Source: Candidatus Nitrosocosmicus agrestis (GTDB lineage Archaea; Thermoproteota; Nitrososphaeria; Nitrososphaerales; Nitrososphaeraceae). Taken from it: 64,000 nt of DNA. This document shows, in pieces, positions 58,626 through 64,000 of the stretch. Both the position numbers and the translations under genes were made by a program. The stretch is from NCBI RefSeq assembly GCF_008389435.1, contig NZ_VUYS01000005.1, positions 62,001 through 126,000 on the forward strand, given 5' to 3'. Position 1 is the first letter of the stretch. The number at the start of each line of letters is the position of its first letter. The notes under the pieces were generated by a model. The model saw only the letters and a program-made list of their open reading frames with translations. It did not search any database and had not been told where the DNA came from.

Positions 58626-59168
58626 ATGGATAGTAATTATATGCCGGTCAGTTTGGATGAAATCGACGTATCTATCATCAAATCAATATTAGAGGATGGT
58701 AGAAAACCTTTCAGACAGATCTCAAGGGAGACAGGAATAACAACTCCGACAGTAATAGCCAGATATGAAAGACTCGTAAATATTGGATTTATTAAAGGGG
58801 TTTTGCCAGTATTTGACTTTGAAAAACTGGGATCGGAAGATAATGATACTGATGCTCATATTCAATTAGAGAAGCAACTCGCAAAGAGTGTACAAAGTCG
58901 AAGTGCTATTACTACAAGAAATCCAAAGAGTAACTTAAAAGAGGAAATAAGCGAAGTTCAGAAAAAGATTACGACAGGTGTAGCAATAAAAGTTGTTTGT
59001 GATTTTTGTGATGGGCCGATATACGGCAAACCTAAAATCCTAAAGTTTGCCAATATTGAAAGATTCTTTTGTTGTGTTTCTTGTAAATCCGGTTACAGTC
59101 AAAAATATCACGGTAGGATAGAATCAATAAAAAGAAAATATGAAGGTAAATCTGAAATAGATGAATAA
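58626..59168 (+). CDS. copT: Lrp/AsnC-type regulator with C-terminal TRASH domain
   Basis: The 180 aa protein: HTH of the AsnC/Lrp type (LDEIDVSIIKSILEDGRKPF, ISRETGITTPTVIARYERL, residues 10-55), a linker, and a C-terminal TRASH domain (VVCDFCDGPIYGKP, NIERFFCCVSCKSGYSQKYH, about 122-165). TRASH binds heavy metals through C-x(n)-C-x3-C. The combination is known in archaeal copper regulators (CopT/CopR) placed next to copper ATPase genes, as here. The usual Lrp effector domain is lacking. It probably binds the palindrome at 58583 and controls copA, itself and the YHS gene. Confidence 0.9.
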   Translation: MDSNYMPVSLDEIDVSIIKSILEDGRKPFRQISRETGITTPTVIARYERLVNIGFIKGVLPVFDFEKLGSEDNDTDAHIQLEKQLAKSVQSRSAITTRNPKSNLKEEISEVQKKITTGVAIKVVCDFCDGPIYGKPKILKFANIERFFCCVSCKSGYSQKYHGRIESIKRKYEGKSEIDE

Positions 59169-59234
59169 AAGTTAATTTTTTGCTATAATTAATTTTACAT
59201 TAATATCCATATTTTGGTGGATTTTGCTCCATTA

Positions 59235-59345
59235 TTATTTACAATTTGCTGAACATAGGTCAATTTTGTTACTGTTGCTGATTCCTGATACGTATTTTGC
59301 GGCTTTTTTATCTACATTCGTGTTACAAACTGGACCTTTGGCCAT
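59235..59345 (-). CDS. 36 aa mini-YHS protein
   Basis: ATG 59345 to TAA 59235-59237 gives AKGPVCNTNVDKKAAKYVSG, then KIDLCSANCK. It matches a YHS domain (DPVCGM.V....A.y......yyFCS..CK) and stops right after the last Cys pair, where the family normally continues. Cys 7, 31 and 35 remain as metal ligands. It is convergent with copT (66-base gap) and carries the copA palindrome 40-53 bases before its start, so it is likely metal-regulated and a copper-binding peptide. Confidence 0.65.
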   Translation of the reverse strand: MAKGPVCNTNVDKKAAKYVSGISNSNKIDLCSANCK

Positions 59346-59384
59346 ATATTATTATAGTATTGGTATCTTATGTAACTATAAAAC

Positions 59385-59398
59385 TTTACAAATGTAAA
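59385..59398. promoter_or_regulatory. Second copy of the palindrome, upstream of the mini-YHS gene
   Basis: TTTACAAATGTAAA occurs again, with the same three flanking bases (ACTTTACAAATGTAAAA, 59383-59399). It lies 40-53 bases upstream of the mini-YHS start, next to a TATA-like GTTTTATAGT (59375-59384, read backwards), the same geometry as at copA. Confidence 0.7.
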
Positions 59399-59924
59399 AG
59401 ATGTTTAGTAAATCTAGTTTTTACAATTTAGTTAACTAACTCTTCTGAATCGCAGAGTAAAATATGTAAAAGAAAATTCGATCAGATATCTTTTGACACA
59501 TTCCTATTTATTAAAGGGTTCGTATGATCATAGTTGGCTTTATAATAATATTCAAAAATCATGTTGCAGAAATTAAATCATAAATCGGGTTGCATTATTT
59601 TTCGTCCAAGTATTTCTGATAAGCAAAAAGAATCGATCTCGTGACAAAAATTATCAACTACAAACTCCCTATAGGATAATGGGATGGTTTATTTAAATGT
59701 CGATTGTTAAGTTCCCTGGTGTGTTAAAAGGTAAGGTCTATTGTGCCTACAAAATGATATGTTAATTTACTGCCTACATTATCATTTGAGAAAATGGAGT
59801 TACCTTACTTAGCTTCAATACATTACCTTAATTTGAAATGGAAGAGCTTGTTCCTGATTGCATAGTACTTTTAGTCTCCCCTATAGGTATATCAAAGTAA
59901 GTTGCCGGGTTTTTTAATCCGGTC
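59399..59924. other. Intergenic
   Basis: No coding frame or strong structure was seen. Confidence 0.45.
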
Positions 59925-60032
59925 TCAGACTGTTGTTAATGATTGTTCAGGATTTGAGACTGGATCTTCTGCAGCGGATTTTGCAATCGCAACTTCTTTA
60001 TCTTCTGTCATGAAAATTGCTACAATAAACAT
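59925..60032 (-). CDS. Possible small membrane-anchored protein, 5' end uncertain
   Basis: From ATG 60032 the frame gives 35 residues (FIVAIFMTEDKEVAIAKSAA, then EDPVSNPEQSLTTV). Upstream it stays open to about 60190 with a hydrophobic stretch (KLVPIFSILFVLMFIVAIF) but no start codon. It is either a small anchored protein with a non-standard start or a truncated gene. Confidence 0.35.
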   Translation of the reverse strand: MFIVAIFMTEDKEVAIAKSAAEDPVSNPEQSLTTV

Positions 60033-60624
60033 TAAAACAAAGAGGATCGAAAATATAGGTACCAGTTTTACTATTTGATTATATAAATAATATAATAATG
60101 GATAGATCTCAGAGTAGATAAGAGAAATTATCCTACATAATATAAAAATTATAAATACATAATGAGCCTGTGATAAAAATGGGTGAAATTGTTTTTATGG
60201 AAATTCTACATGATTTGGAGATTGATATTAATTGTATTAAGGTATATGAGTTCTAACCTGCTATTTAATTAATTTAAATAAAACCAAAAGTACCAAATCA
60301 TTACATTGAAAGTTATTCTATCAAACAACATTTTTTAGTTGATATTTTGCTCTCTACATGCTATAGTAATAAATAATATAATTTAGGCCTCTATACATTT
60401 TATCTTAGTTTTGACATAAATTTCTGAATCCTACCAAGTCTAAGAAATTTTGGATTTTATGGTACACACATTGACAAATGAGCACTGCATTTGGAAGTAG
60501 TTGGAGAACTATTAAGAATCTATTTTGGTAACAGCATTAAGATTTTTCTCACAAAGGATTGAACTATTTTGTAGTCATTTAACAAAGACTGGAAAGTAAC
60601 GTATTATTGTTTTAACTTTCTCTA
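60033..60624. other. Intergenic
   Basis: Apart from the open frame that continues to about 60190, nothing was recognised. Confidence 0.45.
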
Positions 60625-61896
60625 TTAATATACTTGAATATGAATAATAGTTGAAAGTAGTAAATAGGAATTAAACACCAGGATAATCCCAGCAAAAAGG
60701 ATAGATATTACTGTAGTGATATTTTTATTTACAAATTCACCCATTGTTTTTTTACTTCCTGTAATTACTATGAGAGGTATGATTGGCAACGGGATCATCA
60801 AACTGAGTATAACCTGACTATAAACTAAGATACTAAGGGGATCCATACCCAGTAAAATTGCAATAGTGGTGGGAACAACGTTAATAAATCTAGTTATAAT
60901 TCGCCTTGTCCATAAATTTACCTTTAAGCCTAGCAGTCCTTCCATTATCACCTGTCCGGCTAATGTGCCAACTACTGACGATGAAATCCCTGATGAGAGT
61001 AAAGTAATTATGAAAACTATTCCTGCGGCGGTACCAAACAAAGGGATTAGGATCATATACGCATCAGATATTGTTTGAACGCTTGAATAATCAGCACTAA
61101 AAGCTGCAGCAGACATGATCATTATTGCTGCGTTGACCATGGCAGCTACAGTAAGGACAATTACGTTTTCTAATAGATGTAATTTTCTTAATTTTTGCTT
61201 TTCTTCAATGGTGTGTTTGTCAAGCTTTTTACTAGTTAACCAAGAGTGCAAAAATAATGCATGGGGCATAACCGTGGCCCCTATAATCCCAACTGATAGT
61301 AAAATAGCGTCAGAACTAGCAAACATGGGGTTTATTGAGTGTATTAATATAGATGAAAAGTCCGGCTTGGCAATAAATAATTCATACAAAAAGCCAAAGC
61401 CAATTATGGAGACAAACAATACAAAAATCTGCTCTAAAATACGGAATTTATTTCTGATAGCTATTAGTATCAGTATAACATCTAAAGCGCCAAAAATAGC
61501 TGCATGCAGTAATGGTATTCCAAATAATAAATTAAGTGCAATAACTGTTCCTAAATATTCTGCCAAATCTGTTGCTAATGCAGCTGTTTCTGCTGCTAAC
61601 CAATATGGTATTATAATGGTTTTCTTGTTTAATTTTTCTCTAATTATTTCTGGGAGAGATTTTCCCGTTGCTATACCTAACTTTCCTGATAAATATTGGA
61701 GCAACATTGCCATGCCGCTTGAAAGCCAAACTACCCAAAGTAAACTATAGCCCACAGATGCTCCTGCCTGTATTGCAGTACCAAAATTTCCTGGATCCAT
61801 GTATGCAACGCTAACTATCAAAGCGGGTCCAGTATAGATGAAAAAATTTATCAGTCCTTTTTTACATTGGAAAAACAGTTTTACATCTTCAAACAA
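60625..61896 (-). CDS. mntH: Nramp-family divalent metal transporter
   Basis: The 423 aa protein has about 11 TM segments, the metal-binding motif DPGNFGT at residues 34-40 in TM1, the MPH motif in GATVMPHALFLHS of TM6, and AAETAALATDLAEYLGTVIA in TM3. It imports Mn2+ or Fe2+ with protons. It lies 1.6 kb beyond the mini-YHS gene; no copy of the copper palindrome is found upstream, so control is separate. Length is normal. ATG 61896. Confidence 0.95.
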   Translation of the reverse strand: MFEDVKLFFQCKKGLINFFIYTGPALIVSVAYMDPGNFGTAIQAGASVGYSLLWVVWLSSGMAMLLQYLSGKLGIATGKSLPEIIREKLNKKTIIIPYWLAAETAALATDLAEYLGTVIALNLLFGIPLLHAAIFGALDVILILIAIRNKFRILEQIFVLFVSIIGFGFLYELFIAKPDFSSILIHSINPMFASSDAILLSVGIIGATVMPHALFLHSWLTSKKLDKHTIEEKQKLRKLHLLENVIVLTVAAMVNAAIMIMSAAAFSADYSSVQTISDAYMILIPLFGTAAGIVFIITLLSSGISSSVVGTLAGQVIMEGLLGLKVNLWTRRIITRFINVVPTTIAILLGMDPLSILVYSQVILSLMIPLPIIPLIVITGSKKTMGEFVNKNITTVISILFAGIILVFNSYLLLSTIIHIQVY

Positions 61897-62094
61897 GGGG
61901 ATTATTATTTCTTAAGAGCGATTCTTTATAACATACTTAGTGTTTTAGGACCACATTATACCTCGCTGCGAATACTTGTCTAATTGTATTATTATGTGTC
62001 GAGCGTTATCACGATATCAGAAATAATATGTATTCAATTTGCCTCTTGATTCGTTAGCAGAATTGGATAAACCAAAAAGAATTTGTTATTAAAT

Positions 62095-62353
62095 TTAGAC
62101 GTCTCTTTGTCCCTTTTTGATATCGTCAATTTCGTCTATGGATTTTTTTACTCTTTTTATCCATATTGATCTTTTGTCCGCACAACTCAATTCTAATTTC
62201 GACACTCCATATTGAATTCATCATTAAACCTTAACCGGGTATGTAAATCTTTCACTTCAGGGTGAATGTCTTTGGCATTCTTCTAGCATCATCAAGAAAG
62301 TCTCTATAGAATCATGATTCTTTATTTGATAATTCACTTTCTTGAACTACCAT
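62095..62353 (-). pseudogene. Decayed small gene of unknown family
   Basis: From ATG 62353: MVVQESELSNKES, TGA, FYRDFLDDARRMP, shift, AKDIHPEVKDLHTRLRFNDE, FNMECR, shift, KLELSCADKRSIWIKRVKKS, IDEIDDIKKGQRDV, TAA 62095-62097. One stop and two shifts break what was an ~86 aa charged protein. Family unknown. It lies 199 bases upstream of the Nramp gene on the same strand. Confidence 0.5.
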
Positions 62354-62495
62354 ATGGCAGGAGAATATGATATAAAATAAAAGTTAAAAGTGAAAAGACA
62401 TGCCTAATTTGCAGTATGACTCATATTGTTTCTTAATCTAGATGATAGTCTTTTAATTTATTCGGGTTACTCACTTATTGGTTTTATTTTATATG

Positions 62496-62855
62496 TTAAA
62501 TGGTTTGGCCGGATTGGTATTCTTCTGTTGGTCTTAATACGTGGTGACCTCGTAACCAATTATGGACCTTTATATTAATAATGACATGGTTTTCCATGTG
62601 TATGTGATTTTCAAAGCCATCGATGGTTATGCCATCTTCCAATGTAAAGTCTGGTGTGGTTCCCCATAGACAAACATGTTTGTTTTTAATTTTCTCATGG
62701 CCCTGCATTGACCTGTTGTCGGTAAATTCATCAAGAAGACTAACATCGCCGAACAGTATCAATATCCCTCCTCTTTTTTCATATAGTGAAAGTTTGCCAT
62801 TAAATTTCTTGTTTTTTCCAGGAAAAACCCAAACAGTGAATTTACGATAATCCAA
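62496..62855 (-). CDS. Hypothetical protein
   Basis: The 119 aa protein (TTG start): YRKFTVWVFPGKNKKFNGKL, GGILILFGDVSLLDEFTDN, HKIYK-free polar centre, KNKHVCLWGTTPDFTLEDGI, and HMENHVIINIKVHNWLRGHH. Its composition is coding, with a beta-rich look. Not recognised. Single gene. Confidence 0.55.
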   Translation of the reverse strand: MDYRKFTVWVFPGKNKKFNGKLSLYEKRGGILILFGDVSLLDEFTDNRSMQGHEKIKNKHVCLWGTTPDFTLEDGITIDGFENHIHMENHVIINIKVHNWLRGHHVLRPTEEYQSGQTI

Positions 62856-63509
62856 TTATTTTCAGTATGTAGTTATTACATGGACACATCTAAAAAATTT
62901 AAGTTAGTGATTTTACAGGTCAATTATATTATCATTTGGATAATCGTTAATTTACAATTAACCGAATTGTATGATTTTGACAAATAAAAACAATATGTAA
63001 ATTTTACCCGGTAGGATACTTGATATGAATAATGGTTTAGGAGGTAAGCTGTCAACAGACAACCTATATTAAATAATAAATTTACGATAATCAAAATATT
63101 TCTGTTAGGTATTATCCTATTTGTAGCATGTAGTTTAATAATGTACAACAGGTATTTTTCATATGCCTATGGACATTCTAAACGTTATTCTCTATTCTAT
63201 CTCCAAGTTAGATTTTTGAGCGGTCATTTAATTCCTTGCAACATAGTAATGACTTTTAGAGAATGACCTGAGCTTTAAAATATTAAGATAAAAGTAATGA
63301 ATTTCAAAAATGAGCGAATTGATATCCATGACTTGAGATAGGGATTGATTTTTGGCTATTTGCTATAATCAATGTGGTTGGTTAAAGTTTTAGTGATTTG
63401 AGCATTATAAATAAAAATCATCAAAATTCAAAAAACTATTATTTTTCAGTAAAAAAATGAGTGGTATATAAACAATGGTATAATTGTATTTCTGTTCGGG
63501 GAAAAATAT
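62856..63509. other. Intergenic
   Basis: AT-rich with no supported gene; a 74-codon minus frame is judged spurious. A TATA-like run (GTGGTATATAAACAATGG) lies about 35-50 bases before the next gene. Confidence 0.45.
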
Positions 63510-64000
63510 ATGTATCATACTCATAATCTAAGTAAAGTAAATCAATTTCCATATACTACTGTAAAGGGAGTTGTATACGACCATGACCAAGATAGTTTAA
63601 CTAAAAATACACAATTAAAATTTCAAAGTCTGGACCGACAGAATTCGTTAATAACAAATTCTAATCATATGCAACAATGTCTTGTACCCAAGGGATTATC
63701 TCAACAAAGGACATTGTTTGTAGAATCAGATGACCAAATATTGTCCCTTTTTAGAATATATTTTGATTTGTTAGGTTTAGAGTCAGATATAATTGATTGC
63801 AAAGATAGGAATATGTCAAAGTATATTCAAATCAGGAGGAATGGAAAGAATTATGCTATGGTAGTTTTAGATACTCATTCGGAAGGAGTTTTAGTAGATA
63901 ATGTAAGAACAAAAATGTCTAAAGACCGTAATTCACAAATGATAATTTTGGTAACGACGATCAAAAAGCAATATTTGCCAAAAGAAATCTTAAATTTAAA
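63510..64000 (+). CDS. Receiver-domain protein, cut by window edge
   Basis: ATG 63510 opens a frame that is still open at the end (163 codons). Residues 1-66 are polar and variable. From residue 68 it looks like a response-regulator receiver: TLFVESDDQILSLFRIYFDL (acidic pair D74-D75), MVVLDTHSEG (phospho-acceptor D121) and ILVTTIKKQYLPK (T149/T150). This is a divergent receiver; the output part, if any, is outside. Confidence 0.65.
   Translation, partial: MYHTHNLSKVNQFPYTTVKGVVYDHDQDSLTKNTQLKFQSLDRQNSLITNSNHMQQCLVPKGLSQQRTLFVESDDQILSLFRIYFDLLGLESDIIDCKDRNMSKYIQIRRNGKNYAMVVLDTHSEGVLVDNVRTKMSKDRNSQMIILVTTIKKQYLPKEILNL

Overview
The window reads as a piece of an ammonia-oxidising archaeal chromosome (Nitrososphaerota, Nitrososphaerales, most like Candidatus Nitrosocosmicus). 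The reasons are an AT-rich sequence, a CDC48 AAA ATPase next to an archaeal small heat-shock protein, an Lrp-type regulator fused to a TRASH metal-sensing domain, secreted CHRD-domain proteins, many 40-80 aa zinc-ribbon proteins, and TATA boxes about 20-30 bases before start codons (leaderless transcription). No amo genes, rRNA, tRNA, CRISPR array or recognisable insertion sequence was seen. The taxonomic call rests on family resemblance from memory, not on a search.

Layout. 0-8 kb: broken sensory genes, a stand-alone receiver protein, small secreted proteins, an ArsB/NhaD-type permease, an MDR oxidoreductase and a DUF72 protein. 8.6-19.5 kb: a large HTH/coiled-coil protein, small zinc proteins, the Cdc48 and Hsp20 quality-control pair, and an overlapping pair of YnfA-type membrane proteins. 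20-32 kb: a DinG/XPD-type helicase, then a sparse stretch with secreted proteins, a decayed DUF1059 gene, a decayed serine beta-lactamase-like gene, a YjbQ protein, a SWIM-like mini-protein and a membrane protein. 32-43 kb: secreted or surface proteins (PsbP-like, CHRD with a nine-base tandem repeat, BNR beta-propeller), winged-helix proteins and a second SWIM-like paralogue. 44-50.5 kb: CDF cation transporter, a candidate structured RNA, Nudix hydrolase, a decayed metallo-beta-lactamase-fold gene, a DUF892 plus zinc alcohol dehydrogenase operon, and a Ca2+/H+ antiporter. 50.5-64 kb: a 49 aa C2H2 zinc-finger protein, a tandem pair of four-cysteine proteins that resemble HiPIP, a second CHRD protein, a copper locus (YHS-P-type ATPase, Lrp-TRASH regulator, mini-YHS protein) and an Nramp transporter. 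The window ends inside a receiver-domain protein.

Two themes stand out. Metal handling is concentrated here (ATPase, CDF, Nramp, CaCA antiporter, many zinc proteins), and the copper locus carries the same 17-base sequence, containing a 14-base palindrome, at both divergent promoter regions; this defines a small regulon by sequence alone. Second, intact coding sequence covers only about half of the window, and the gaps hold at least ten identifiable gene remnants with in-frame stops or frameshifts, so this segment looks like a decaying accessory region rather than a compact archaeal core. Sequencing error could explain some single-base frameshifts, but not remnants with several lesions.
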